64,000 bases of DNA from Bin87 sp965220055 (GCA_965220055.1 CBDCPE010000004.1:62001-126000), one strand, 5' to 3'. Positions 43,695 to 52,693 are shown, counted from the stretch's first letter. Notes: a model not told the origin generated them from the letters alone. Numbers and translations: made by a program.

Positions 43695-45560
43695 TTACTG
43701 ACGCACCACCTTGGTGTACTCATGACCCTTCATACCGCCAAAGTAGCTATTGTTCACCGAGTACTCGGCAACAACGTTGGGGTTTATGCCGAACTCCGCG
43801 AACAGGAAGCCCAGCGGTATCGTGGCGTTCTGATCGTACATGTACTGACCGGCGTCCTTCATCAGGTTGAGCCGTACTTCTTCATCCACGCTGTTCTGCC
43901 ACTTGTTGAAAAGGTCTTCCGTGTAGGGGTCTTCATACATGTAGACCGCGCCGGCCAGGGTGGGGCTGACGAAGTATACCCGCATGTTGCGGCCAGCCGG
44001 CCAGAAGCCGGTTCGGTGGGTCCACAGCACGCCGTTCATCTCGCGGGCCTTGTACCGCGTGCGGATGGGCTGGAACTCGCCGATCTGCGCGTCAATCGTG
44101 AAGCCCACTTCCTCCATCCAAGAGATCATCGGCACCGCGATTTCCGTCAATTCGGGCACGCCGACCAGCTTGCCGGCCATAAACTCGACGCTGGGGCCGG
44201 AGCCTTCGGAATAGCCTGCCTCCTGCAGCAGTTGCCGGGAAAGGTCAGGATCGTAGGCCGGAATCTCCCACACCGGATCGAACGAGGGATCGGTTGGGTG
44301 CCAACCGGTGTTGGCCATCAATTCCATCTTGTTGTCGAAGAAGGCTTCGTTGAGCGCATCCCGGTCGATGGCATGGTTCATGGCGCGGCGCACCAACACG
44401 TTGGTGTTCGGGTCGTTGGCGTCCCGCCTGTCTTCCAGGTACTGGCCGCCGATGCCTATCCATACCATGAACGCCGGCAGTGTGCTCTGTGTTATGGCAT
44501 AGCCCGCGTTGATGATCTCGCCCTGCAATTCCCGCGGAATTTCGGCGATGTCTGCCTCACCAGCTCGCAGCATGGCGACGCGGGTCAGGTCTTCTTCAGC
44601 GAAGAAGAACGTCAGCGTATCGAAATCGGGGTTGACGCGCCAGTGATCGTCGAACGCCCGCTCGTACTCAAGCCTCGCGCCCTGTTCGTAGCTAACGTGC
44701 CGCCATGGGCCGGTTCCCACGGGGTTCGCCGCGTAGGCTTCTTCGCCGTTGGTTTGCCAGTAGTCCAGACTGTAGACCAGCGGGTCGGTGGTGGCTTCCG
44801 AAGCGTAGAACGGGATCCACAGCTCGGGCCGGTTCATGTTCCAGACCATTTCGCTGTCGCTGACTTCCGTTACGGTAGCGGCGGTTCCCAGCTCAGCTGT
44901 TTCCCAAGTGGGCCGCTCCCCTTTCGGTCCCAGTATCTGGTGCCAGAAGTCACCGAACCCGGTCTTGGCTTCAGCGTGCGACCACAACTGAAAGCTGAAA
45001 ACGAAGTCCGAGACACCGAAGGTGTCACCTTCGTGGTGGAAGGGCACGTTCTCCCTCAGCTTGAACGTCCACTGCTTCCCGTCCGGCGAAACCGACCACG
45101 ATTCTGCCAGCATGGGCTTGGCTTCCCAGGTCTGATAATCTCGCTGAAAGAGCGCTTCCTGCATCGGCTGCAGGATGCCTTGGTTCGTACCGCCCACGCG
45201 CCAACCAAGTAGGTTTTCGGCGTACGGCGGGGTGATCGCCACCCGCAGGTCGGCTTGTACTGGCTCGCCGGCAGTTGCTGCCGGCTCTGGCTCGGCGGTC
45301 GGGACGGCGGTTGGGGCTGCTCCTCCCGCCGCGCGGTCACTCATGCCCGCGGGTTGAGCCAAGGCAGCTGTGGCGGCCGGTGCAGCCTGTGCCTGAACTG
45401 CCGAAGCCTGCGTCGCCGCCGGTTGCTGTTGTTGCTGGGCCGCTGCCGGCGCGCTCGTCGGCGGCTCCTGTTCAGCAGGAGCCCCGCAGGCTATCGCCGC
45501 GGTTACGGCGAGGGCCATCAGGCCAACGATCCCAGTGCGTAAAGCTGATCCTTTTAACAT
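43695..45560 (-). CDS. Peptide/nickel-type binding lipoprotein, copy 1
   Basis: 621 residues. Start set at 45560 (MLKGSALRTG) because the lipoprotein signal begins there, with the lipobox IAC, and GAGGTGGG is upstream; the open frame extends to 45725. After an Ala/Gln-rich linker the SBP_bac_5 fold follows (GTNQGILQPMQEALFQRD, SVSPDGKQWTFKLRE, GTGPWRHVSYEQGA). It is very like copy 2 encoded just upstream, so this is a tandem duplication. It probably serves the DppBC permease. Ligand unknown. Confidence 0.9.
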   Translation of the reverse strand: MLKGSALRTGIVGLMALAVTAAIACGAPAEQEPPTSAPAAAQQQQQPAATQASAVQAQAAPAATAALAQPAGMSDRAAGGAAPTAVPTAEPEPAATAGEPVQADLRVAITPPYAENLLGWRVGGTNQGILQPMQEALFQRDYQTWEAKPMLAESWSVSPDGKQWTFKLRENVPFHHEGDTFGVSDFVFSFQLWSHAEAKTGFGDFWHQILGPKGERPTWETAELGTAATVTEVSDSEMVWNMNRPELWIPFYASEATTDPLVYSLDYWQTNGEEAYAANPVGTGPWRHVSYEQGARLEYERAFDDHWRVNPDFDTLTFFFAEEDLTRVAMLRAGEADIAEIPRELQGEIINAGYAITQSTLPAFMVWIGIGGQYLEDRRDANDPNTNVLVRRAMNHAIDRDALNEAFFDNKMELMANTGWHPTDPSFDPVWEIPAYDPDLSRQLLQEAGYSEGSGPSVEFMAGKLVGVPELTEIAVPMISWMEEVGFTIDAQIGEFQPIRTRYKAREMNGVLWTHRTGFWPAGRNMRVYFVSPTLAGAVYMYEDPYTEDLFNKWQNSVDEEVRLNLMKDAGQYMYDQNATIPLGFLFAEFGINPNVVAEYSVNNSYFGGMKGHEYTKVVRQ

Positions 45561-45928
45561 AGATTCCCACCTCTGCGCCGCTTCGCTCGTCGGCATCATG
45601 CGACGTGATACATCGCTTAAACGGCCGAGACCGTCTGAGTCGTGTGGCGGAAGGTACTGAAAATCCATATCGATGTCAACAGGTGTGTCTAGTGTCAATT
45701 GATTATTGTTCCGTATGTAGTACATGATACTGTGTTATAACTCATATATTCGTAGATATGGTTTCTTAAAAAGTGCTGATTCGTCGTATTAGTGCCTGTG
45801 GATTACGATAACGGACTTGTTCGCCGTAACGCGGGTGATTTCGCCAATGGTGTTTTCAGTCTCCGGTGACGCGTTACGCGGGGGAGCGGGCGGCGTATAC
45901 AGGCTGGATACGCCGCCTCACCGGCGGG
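45561..45928. other. Gap between the two binding-protein genes
   Basis: About 370 bp. It holds the hairpin at 45889-45917 and AT-rich sequence around 45660-45790 that could carry a promoter for copy 1. No gene is seen; the frame running from 45725 lacks conserved sequence before 45560. Confidence 0.5.
45889..45917 (-). terminator. Hairpin after binding-protein copy 2
   Basis: GGCGGCGTAT (45889-45898) and ATACGCCGCC (45908-45917) form a 10-bp stem over a 9-nt loop, just downstream of copy 2 on the minus strand. Confidence 0.55.
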
Positions 45929-47788
45929 CTAGTTGCGCACCACCTTCGTGTACTCGTGGCCCTTCATCCCGCCGAAGTAGCTGTTGTTTACCGAATACTC
46001 GGCAATGACGTTGGGGTTGATGCCGAACTCCGCAAACAGGAAACCAAGCGGCATCGTCGCGTTCTGCTCGTACATATACTGTCCGGCCTCTTTCATCAGG
46101 TTCAAGCGTTCTTCTTCGTCCACGCTGCTCTGCCACCTGCTGAACAGGTCTTCGGTGTAAGGGTCTTCGAACATGTACACCGCGCCGTCCAGGGACGGGC
46201 TGACGAAGTACACGCGCATATTCCGGCCGGCCGGCCAGAAGCCGGTTCGGTGCGTCCACAGTACGCCGTTCATCTCGCGAGCCTTGAACCGTGTCCGAAT
46301 TGGTTGGAACTCGCCAATTTGCGGGTCCACTCGGAATCCCACTTCCTCCAGCCAGGATATGATCGGCACCGCGATCTCGGTCAGCTCCGGCACGCCCACC
46401 AGCTTGCCGGCCATGAACTCTACCTTGGGGCCGTTGCCCTCGGCATACCCCGCTTCCGCCAACAACTGTCTGGCTAGGTCAGGGTCATATTCCGGAATCT
46501 GCCAGGCCGGATCATAGGAGGGATCGCTAGGATGCCAACCGGTGTTGGCCATCATCTCCATCTTGTTGTCGAAGAAGGCTTCGTTGATGGCGTCCCGGTC
46601 GATGGCGTGGTTCATGGCTCGGCGCACCAGCACGTTGGTGTTGGGATCGTTGGCGTCGAAACGGTCTTCAAGGTACTGGCCGCCGATGCCGATCCACACC
46701 ATGAAGGCCGGTAGGGTTCTCTGGGTGATGGCGAAGCCGGCGTTGACGATTTCTCCCTGGAGCTCGCGCGGGATCTCCGCGATGTCCGCCTCGCCGGCCC
46801 GGAGCATGGCCACCCGGGTCAGGTCTTCCTCAGCGAAGAAGAAAGTCAGCGTTTCAAAATCAGGGGTGATGCGCCAATGCTCGTAGGCAACGCGCTCGTA
46901 TTCCAGCTTTGCGCCCTGCTCGTAGCTGACGTGCTGCCACGGGCCGGTTCCCACCGGGTGCTCGGCATACACCTCCTCGCCGTTCTTTTGCCAGTAGTCC
47001 AGGCTGTAAATCAGCGGGTCGGTGGTGGTATCCGATGCATAAAATGGAATCCACAGCTCTGGGCGATTCATTCGCCAGATCATTTCGCTGTCGCTGACTT
47101 CTTCCACCGTGCCTGTTTTGCCCCAATCGTCAACGTCCCAACTGAACTTGCCGTCTCCGGGTCCCAACAGGGTGTTCCATAGCGGCCCGAAACCGGCCTT
47201 GCTCTCCGGATGCGACCACAACTGAAAGCTGAACACGAAGTCGGAAACCCCGAAGGTGTCCTCTCCGTGGTGGAACGGTACGTCCTCGCGAAGTTTGATG
47301 GTCCACGTCTTTCCGTCGGGAGAAACGGACCAACTCGTGGCCAGCATCGGTTGGGCGGACCAATCTTGGAAGTCGCGCTGGAACAGTTGCTCCTGCATCG
47401 GCTGCAGGATGCCCTGGTTCGTGCCGCCCACGCGCCACCCCAGCAGGTTCTCAGCGTAGGGCGGTGTTATAGCAACCCGGAGGTCAGTCTGTACCGGTTC
47501 GCCGGCAGTTTGTGCGGGCTCCGCCGTGACCGCGGGTACCGCAGTGGGTGCCGCGCCTCCCGCCGCCCGGTCGCTCATTCCGGCCGGCAGAGCCAGCGCC
47601 GTCGTGGCGGTCGGTTCAACGGGAGCAGCCGCCGGAGCGGCCGGCGCCGCCGGCTGCTGTTGGCTGGCGCTTGCGGGAGCGCTGGTCGCCGGCTCTTGCT
47701 CAGCTGGAGCGCCGCAGGCTATCGCTATCGTCAATATCAGGCTCACAAATACGCAGAATGCGATTTGTGACGAGCGTTTTATAGCCAT
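45929..47788 (-). CDS. Peptide/nickel-type binding lipoprotein, copy 2
   Basis: 619 residues from the Met of MAIKRSSQ (GGAGG 9 nt upstream; 47794 is an alternative). Lipoprotein signal with IAC, then a Pro/Ala/Gln linker and the SBP_bac_5 fold with the same key phrases as copy 1 (GTNQGILQPMQEQLFQRD, GTGPWQHVSYEQGAKLEYER). Copy 1 and 2 differ mainly in surface positions. Two binding proteins for one permease pair would widen the range of ligands. A palindromic operator-like site lies upstream. Confidence 0.9.
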   Translation of the reverse strand: MAIKRSSQIAFCVFVSLILTIAIACGAPAEQEPATSAPASASQQQPAAPAAPAAAPVEPTATTALALPAGMSDRAAGGAAPTAVPAVTAEPAQTAGEPVQTDLRVAITPPYAENLLGWRVGGTNQGILQPMQEQLFQRDFQDWSAQPMLATSWSVSPDGKTWTIKLREDVPFHHGEDTFGVSDFVFSFQLWSHPESKAGFGPLWNTLLGPGDGKFSWDVDDWGKTGTVEEVSDSEMIWRMNRPELWIPFYASDTTTDPLIYSLDYWQKNGEEVYAEHPVGTGPWQHVSYEQGAKLEYERVAYEHWRITPDFETLTFFFAEEDLTRVAMLRAGEADIAEIPRELQGEIVNAGFAITQRTLPAFMVWIGIGGQYLEDRFDANDPNTNVLVRRAMNHAIDRDAINEAFFDNKMEMMANTGWHPSDPSYDPAWQIPEYDPDLARQLLAEAGYAEGNGPKVEFMAGKLVGVPELTEIAVPIISWLEEVGFRVDPQIGEFQPIRTRFKAREMNGVLWTHRTGFWPAGRNMRVYFVSPSLDGAVYMFEDPYTEDLFSRWQSSVDEEERLNLMKEAGQYMYEQNATMPLGFLFAEFGINPNVIAEYSVNNSYFGGMKGHEYTKVVRN

Positions 47789-47832
47789 ATTCATGCACCT
47801 CCATTGTGAATTCGAATTGGTTACGTCGCGCA

Positions 47833-47854
47833 ATATCATCATACATGATGATAT
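47833..47854. promoter_or_regulatory. 22-bp palindromic operator-like site upstream of copy 2
   Basis: ATATCATCAT is followed by AC and then ATGATGATAT, a palindrome broken only at the centre. It lies 45 bp before the copy 2 start, where a -10 region is expected, so a repressor is likely. The factor is unknown. Confidence 0.55.
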
Positions 47855-47885
47855 ACATTATTTGTACAGCCAACGCAATCTACTG

Positions 47886-49333
47886 AATGCGACGTAACTG
47901 TTCAGAGTTGGTGGGGTGAATTGGGCGAACTTGGTTTGCGGGTGGCTGGCTTTGGGGGCGGTGGTTATGTCATATAACTGGGATGGATACCGAAATCAAT
48001 CTCAGGGCAGCTGACCGGGATGTCCTGATTGGCATCATAGTCCGCCAGCAAGCCATCATCGAGCGGCTGGAGAAGCGGATTGCCCAGTTGGAAGGCCAAG
48101 CCAAACCCCAAAGCTCCCGCCGGATGCCCGGTCTGAAGCCCAAAGCGGACCGGGAGCCAGCACGTCCCAAGGAGCCACGCAAACCCCGGTTTCACGGCTT
48201 TGCCCGATCCCGCATGACGCCCACCCACCGAGTGGAGCATGTGGTGGAGCAGTGTCCCGACTGCGGGACCCACTTGTCCGGAGGCTGGGCCCAGCGCACT
48301 CGGGAGGTCATCGACCTGCCCCAGGTTCCGGCGCAGGTAACCGAGCACGTTTACCTGGCCCGCACCTGTCCACAGTGCCGACGCTGCTGTGTTCCCAAAG
48401 CACAACTGGACGGCGTGGTGATGGGCAAGCAGCGTCTGGGGGTCAATGTCATCAGCCTGATTGCAGCCCTGCGGGAGGAGGCCAGGCTGCCGTTACGCAC
48501 CATCCAATGGTACCTGGACACCGTGCACGGGCTGCGCCTCAGCCTGGGCGCCATCGTAAATGCCACACGCACCGTGGCGGGCAAAGCGCAGACCGAACTG
48601 GCGGGCATACTGGAGCGCGTCCGCGGCAGCCCAGTGGTCCACGCCAATGAGACCGGCTGGCGTGAAGACGGACACAACGGCTACGTGTGGACTTTCAGCA
48701 CCTCCGACCAGCGGTACTTCCTGCGGCGTGGTCGGGGCAAGGCCGTGGTCGACGAAGTCCTGGGCAAGGAGTTTGCTGGCGTGCTGGTCAGCGACTTCTA
48801 TGCCGCCTACCACCATTACGACGGTCCCAAGCAACGCTGCTGGGCTCACCTGCTGCGGGACATCCACGACCTGCGTGTCCTCTACCCTGATGATAGATCA
48901 CTGGCCCAGTGGGCTGACGCCGTCCACCAACTCTACCGTCAGGCCACGACCTTTACCCACCCTTCAGAACCACCACGCCGCACCGCCCAACTGACCCTGG
49001 AAAGGCGACTGCTGGCCCTCTGCCGTCCATTCCGGGACGACCCGTCGGCCGTCCCGGCCAGACTGTGCCGACGCATGGAGAAGCACATCAAGGAACTCTT
49101 CGTCTTCGTGGCCCAACCGGAAGTGCCGCCGGACAACAATGCCGCCGAGCGCAGCCTGCGCCATTTGGTGGTCAGCCGCAAGGTCAGCGGGGGCACCCGC
49201 TCAGCGCAGGGCACCGACACCAAGATGACGCTGGCCTCAATCTTCGGCACCTGGCGAGCACAAGCTCTCAACCCCATCGCTGCCTGCCGTCAACTGCTCA
49301 CTTCCCCTCAACTCTGAACTGTTACAATGCGAC
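47886..49333. mobile_element. IS66-family element with exact 8-bp TSD
   Basis: The element spans 47894-49325 and is flanked by AATGCGAC at 47886-47893 and 49326-49333. Both ends begin GTAAC, as IS66 ends do (GTAAC-T-GTTCAGAGTTG left, GTAAC-A-GTTCAGAGTTG right). It carries only the large transposase gene and no tnpA or tnpB, so it is of the short IS66 type. Young insertion. Confidence 0.93.
47983..49317 (+). CDS. IS66-family transposase
   Basis: 444 residues, uninterrupted. An N-terminal leucine-zipper-like helix (residues 1-40), a zinc finger (CPDCG...CPQC), and the IS66 DDE core: VVHANETGWREDG, LVSDFYAAYHHYDGPKQRCWAHLLRDI and PPDNNAAERSLRHLVVSRKVSGGTRS. The enzyme looks able to work. Confidence 0.93.
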   Translation: MDTEINLRAADRDVLIGIIVRQQAIIERLEKRIAQLEGQAKPQSSRRMPGLKPKADREPARPKEPRKPRFHGFARSRMTPTHRVEHVVEQCPDCGTHLSGGWAQRTREVIDLPQVPAQVTEHVYLARTCPQCRRCCVPKAQLDGVVMGKQRLGVNVISLIAALREEARLPLRTIQWYLDTVHGLRLSLGAIVNATRTVAGKAQTELAGILERVRGSPVVHANETGWREDGHNGYVWTFSTSDQRYFLRRGRGKAVVDEVLGKEFAGVLVSDFYAAYHHYDGPKQRCWAHLLRDIHDLRVLYPDDRSLAQWADAVHQLYRQATTFTHPSEPPRRTAQLTLERRLLALCRPFRDDPSAVPARLCRRMEKHIKELFVFVAQPEVPPDNNAAERSLRHLVVSRKVSGGTRSAQGTDTKMTLASIFGTWRAQALNPIAACRQLLTSPQL

Positions 49334-49346
49334 CGCCTTTGTCAAC

Positions 49347-50276
49347 CTATCTGTCCGGGTAGAATTCTTCCCACGCCCACCGGTAGGCGATGATTACCGG
49401 CAACTCTCTGCTTTCCCCGTTGCCTGCGACCGCGCGGATCGCGCCCGTCGGTTCGTCCACGCTGATGGTGACGTTGACGCCGCCAATAGCAGTAGTGATG
49501 GATCCAGCGTCGAGTATCGACCTGTAAGGCCAGGCTACCGCTTGTTCACCAACGAGCACGCCTGCCACGTGGTCTTCACCCGGTCTACGGCCGCTATAAG
49601 GTGTGGACGGGATATCCGAGGCGAGGACTCGGCTGGCGGGATTCGCGGATAGCCATTCCCCCCATGTCGTCAGTTGGGACGGCAACAGGGTCAATGTCGC
49701 TCCGGCCATGGGGCCGGCGATTGCCTCGCCAGTGGGTTGGGACCAAACGCTGCCCGTGGCGTGGTCGTACCAGGTCATTGCCCCTTTGTATAACGCGCCC
49801 TGATTCCCGAATAGGTGAGCCGCACCGTGCGAGCTGCGATCGTGTACCAGCGCGGTGTAGCACCGGGGACACCAGGTGATGAGGACTGGCACACCGCCTA
49901 TGGTATCGTTCACCATCTCGCGGTTGTAGAGGATCCCGGCGGGATAGGCCCGTGCCTCCCCGTTGATATCGAGCCCGATGACCAGCTCGTCGGCCGGCAG
50001 ATCCGATTCGTCCGCGCTCAGGAACTCCGGGTCGTAGATCGGCGCGATGGCGTCTGGCCGTCTCAGTTGCTGGTACTCGGCGTCATTAAATTCAGGGGCA
50101 ACCGGGCCCTCCGGCCCGATCACCTCGTCGAGGCTGCCAATGTAGACCGATGGCACCGGAGTTCGCGTTGGTGCCAAGCTGCCGTCGGCGGACGTGCCCC
50201 CCGACCTACATCCACCCCAGGCGGTCAGAAACAGGATTGCCACAAATATGAGGCAAGCTACGTTTTTAGGCTGCAT
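49347..50276 (-). CDS. DUF3179 lipoprotein
   Basis: 309 residues. A lipoprotein-like signal ends in WGGC (Cys23). The DUF3179 core has NREMVNDTIGGVPVLITWCPRCYTALVHDR and LFGNQGALYKGAMTWYDHATGSVWSQPTGEAI. The CPRC pair could bind metal or form a disulfide. Function unknown. It lies downstream of the zinc-binding protein on the same strand with a 39-bp gap, so it may share its transcript and zinc control. Confidence 0.87.
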   Translation of the reverse strand: MQPKNVACLIFVAILFLTAWGGCRSGGTSADGSLAPTRTPVPSVYIGSLDEVIGPEGPVAPEFNDAEYQQLRRPDAIAPIYDPEFLSADESDLPADELVIGLDINGEARAYPAGILYNREMVNDTIGGVPVLITWCPRCYTALVHDRSSHGAAHLFGNQGALYKGAMTWYDHATGSVWSQPTGEAIAGPMAGATLTLLPSQLTTWGEWLSANPASRVLASDIPSTPYSGRRPGEDHVAGVLVGEQAVAWPYRSILDAGSITTAIGGVNVTISVDEPTGAIRAVAGNGESRELPVIIAYRWAWEEFYPDR

Positions 50277-50315
50277 CGCCCGATTTTACTCGGCGATACA
50301 GCCGATGGCGCAGGG

Positions 50316-52517
50316 TCACTTCAGCAGCCGCGCCAGCTCATCCGCGTTGGCCCGCATCATGCTCAGGTAGTCGGGATATTCGTCGTCGGGCAGTGAACGG
50401 ATGATTCCGATCTGTATCGCGGTATCCCGCGCAACCTGCTCCAGGGCGTCGCCGGAGAACTGCGGCTCTGCGAACACTGCGGGCAGGCCCCGGTCTTCCA
50501 CCAATTCCAACACGCCTGCTATGTCGTCGGGGGAAACCCCTCCGCCGTGGGATCCGACGAACCCCAGCACTTCCACGTCGTAGCGGGCTCCGAAGTATCC
50601 GTAGGCGTCGTGGAACGTGACCAGCACCCTGTGGGCCGCCGGTATCGACCCGACCGCGCCCGCGATGTAGGCGTCCAACTCCTCCAGTTCCTTGATGTAC
50701 GACGCCGCGTTGTCGAGGTACACCGCCGCACCGTCAGGGTCAGCCGCCACCAACCCGTTGGCGATTTGGTTCACATAGTGGACGGACACCCTTGGGTTTA
50801 GCCAGAAGTGAGGGTCCCCTCCCTCTGGGCCGTGGTCGCGACCCTCTTCGGGATGGTCTCCTTCCTTAATGACGCCCACGAAGGCTATCTTCGTCGGCTT
50901 GCCGCCAACCGCCCAGCGATCCGCCACCTCCAGGTCGCCCGATTCCAGCGCGATCACCTCCCCTGCTCCGGAGACAGTAATGAAGATCCGCCCCGGCGCC
51001 GTAGCGATGTGAGGTCGCGCCCAGAAGCTGGGGTCTATCTCGCCGCTTAGCACGTCAGACACCGACGCCAGCAGGTCCAGGTCATGGGCTCCGAACGTGC
51101 GGACTTCGCCGTCGCTCATGACCACCAGCAACAATTCGCCGTCGTGTCTGATGGCCGCTTGGATAGGCCTCAGTTCCGCCGACGCCGGTATCAGCTGCTC
51201 CATGCCGCCCGCCTCCGGATCAACGACGTACAGTCCCACGTTGGGCCCCAGGGCAAAGAAGTGGTTCATTCCCGGGTGGCCCCAAACCGAGGTGAGACGG
51301 AAGTCTTCGGGAGAACCCTCGGGAGCCGGGACGAACGTGTGCTCAAACTCGCCGTCGCGGGCTTCCACCATCAGCGCGCCGCCAGTGCATCCGAACACCG
51401 CCTGGTGCCCATTGCCTGCGGCGCCGAGAAGGTCCGGACATCCCTCTGCGCTGTACAACACCTCACCGTCCAGGTTGCGGATTTCCGCGCCGATCGGCAG
51501 GTCGGCGTACGGATTTTCCGGAAATGCAGGCTGTTTGATGGTGACTGCGAAAAGGTCGTCTTCTAGCGGTACCGCCCAGCCGTGCTGCGGGCCAGCGTTG
51601 ATAACCGTCGGCTCGTAGGAAGCGCCCTCTTCTTCCAGCTCGTGCTCGTTGATCAGTACAATGTCTCCCGAGCCATCGTAGAACACCGTAGCCCACTCGC
51701 TTCCGACGTACAGGTGCATCGGTCGGTCACCCGACAGGTCAAGACCTAGCCTCGACACGTCCCTTTCCACTAGGTACCCATGGTCGCCGTGCTCGTCCAG
51801 GTACACGCCGCCGTCGATCACGTGGACCATGTTGGCGTCGCTTGATACGGCGACCCCGAACCGCCCGCTGTTCGTAGCATGGATGCTGCCCGCCCGCCAA
51901 CCCAGGTCGAACGCGTTCTGGTGCACGATGCCGGTTTCCAGGTCGATCACCGATAGCGAACCGGTTTCGCCATCGCCGATCAGGAGCCGGCCGGCCAGCT
52001 CCAACTTGTCCTCTTCGTCCTCGTCGTGCTCCGCGTCCGGGAACGGCAGTTCTACCAACTCCTGTGCTTCCAACCCTGCGGAGGCGACCAAGACCACAGC
52101 GTTGTCGTTTGCCGCGTTGGCGATCAACCGCTCGACCTGGCCGGAAAGCCCGGCGCCGTTGCTAACTATAAGGTCAGCCTCGTTGATGCGCACGCTGTCC
52201 CGCGGCGTGCTTTGCCACGTGTGGGAGTCGCTGCCCATGGGCACCAGAGTGTGTACCTCAACCCGCGCTCCACCCACTTGTTTCACCAGATCCGCGAGTA
52301 CGGCGTTTCCGGCTACGACGTTGAGTTTTTCGTCAGGCGCCGGGCTCTCCGCAGAGACGGACGGCAGCGCAGCCTCGGTCATCCCTCCGTCCGACGCTGC
52401 GCCGCTGCAGGCGGTCACCGTAAGCGCGACGGCCAATAGGAGAATCAATAGCATCAGCGTGCGTCGTGGCCTGAAAGCATTGGCGAGTGGGGAGGAATGT
52501 CGACTAAATGGGTTCAT
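50316..52517 (-). CDS. Zinc-binding lipoprotein: AztD-like propeller nested in an AztC/ZnuA-like protein
   Basis: 733 residues. Signal ends at Cys37 (TVTAC). Residues about 64-160 are the first half of a cluster A-I zinc-binding protein (MGSDSHTWQSTP with His99). Residues about 172-550 are an AztD-like beta-propeller (IDGGVYLDEHGDHG, AGPQHGWAVP, IGAEIRNLDGEV, FGCTGGALM). Residues about 551-733 give the second half (GDPHFWLNP with His570, VTFHDAYGYF with His636, FAEPQFSGDALEQVA). The junctions, PDAEHDEDEEDK and EGDHPEEGRDHGPEGG, correspond to the His/acidic loop of ZnuA. AztD is known as a separate periplasmic zinc chaperone that loads AztC; a nested form would combine donor and acceptor. No ATPase or permease is adjacent. 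Confidence 0.9.
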   Translation of the reverse strand: MNPFSRHSSPLANAFRPRRTLMLLILLLAVALTVTACSGAASDGGMTEAALPSVSAESPAPDEKLNVVAGNAVLADLVKQVGGARVEVHTLVPMGSDSHTWQSTPRDSVRINEADLIVSNGAGLSGQVERLIANAANDNAVVLVASAGLEAQELVELPFPDAEHDEDEEDKLELAGRLLIGDGETGSLSVIDLETGIVHQNAFDLGWRAGSIHATNSGRFGVAVSSDANMVHVIDGGVYLDEHGDHGYLVERDVSRLGLDLSGDRPMHLYVGSEWATVFYDGSGDIVLINEHELEEEGASYEPTVINAGPQHGWAVPLEDDLFAVTIKQPAFPENPYADLPIGAEIRNLDGEVLYSAEGCPDLLGAAGNGHQAVFGCTGGALMVEARDGEFEHTFVPAPEGSPEDFRLTSVWGHPGMNHFFALGPNVGLYVVDPEAGGMEQLIPASAELRPIQAAIRHDGELLLVVMSDGEVRTFGAHDLDLLASVSDVLSGEIDPSFWARPHIATAPGRIFITVSGAGEVIALESGDLEVADRWAVGGKPTKIAFVGVIKEGDHPEEGRDHGPEGGDPHFWLNPRVSVHYVNQIANGLVAADPDGAAVYLDNAASYIKELEELDAYIAGAVGSIPAAHRVLVTFHDAYGYFGARYDVEVLGFVGSHGGGVSPDDIAGVLELVEDRGLPAVFAEPQFSGDALEQVARDTAIQIGIIRSLPDDEYPDYLSMMRANADELARLLK

Positions 52518-52543
52518 AGCGCGTGCTCTATTTGTATGGTTTC

Positions 52544-52572
52544 GTATCCTGGCCTGTTCAATGCTCAGTATC
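52544..52572. promoter_or_regulatory. Two additional GTATC half-sites
   Basis: GTATC at 52544-52548 and 52568-52572 lies between the start of the zinc-binding gene and the operator array. The sequence on the other side of each is not a good match, so these are half-sites at most. Confidence 0.25.
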
Positions 52573-52587
52573 GGTTGGCGACGAATT

Positions 52588-52662
52588 TGATATGAAGTAT
52601 CGATAATATAATGTTAACGATATGAAGTATCAGTTTGCTGCAGTTATAGATAGTTGGTATCA
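52588..52662 (-). promoter_or_regulatory. Array of three Fur-family operators, 30 bp apart
   Basis: GATATGAAGTATC at 52589-52601 and again at 52619-52631, and GATAGTTGGTATC at 52649-52661, each of the form GATA-N5-TATC. Their starts are exactly 30 bp apart, about three DNA turns. They fit the core of the Fur/Zur 7-1-7 box (TGATA-N5-TATCA). They lie about 70-145 bp ahead of the nested zinc-binding gene. Confidence 0.7.
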
Positions 52663-52693
52663 GTAATAGGGCTAAAAATAAAAAGGAGCGCTG

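Noticed and set aside
43458..45212. 584-residue plus-strand frame opposite the binding-protein genes
   Set aside because: Antisense frame, rich in Arg/His/Val, no domain; the lipoprotein on the minus strand is real.
52588..52662. Three 13-bp repeats at 30-bp period as a CRISPR or plasmid iteron
   Set aside because: Repeats are too short and too few for CRISPR, there are no cas genes, and the palindromic form beside a Fur-type gene fits operators better; no replication gene is near.
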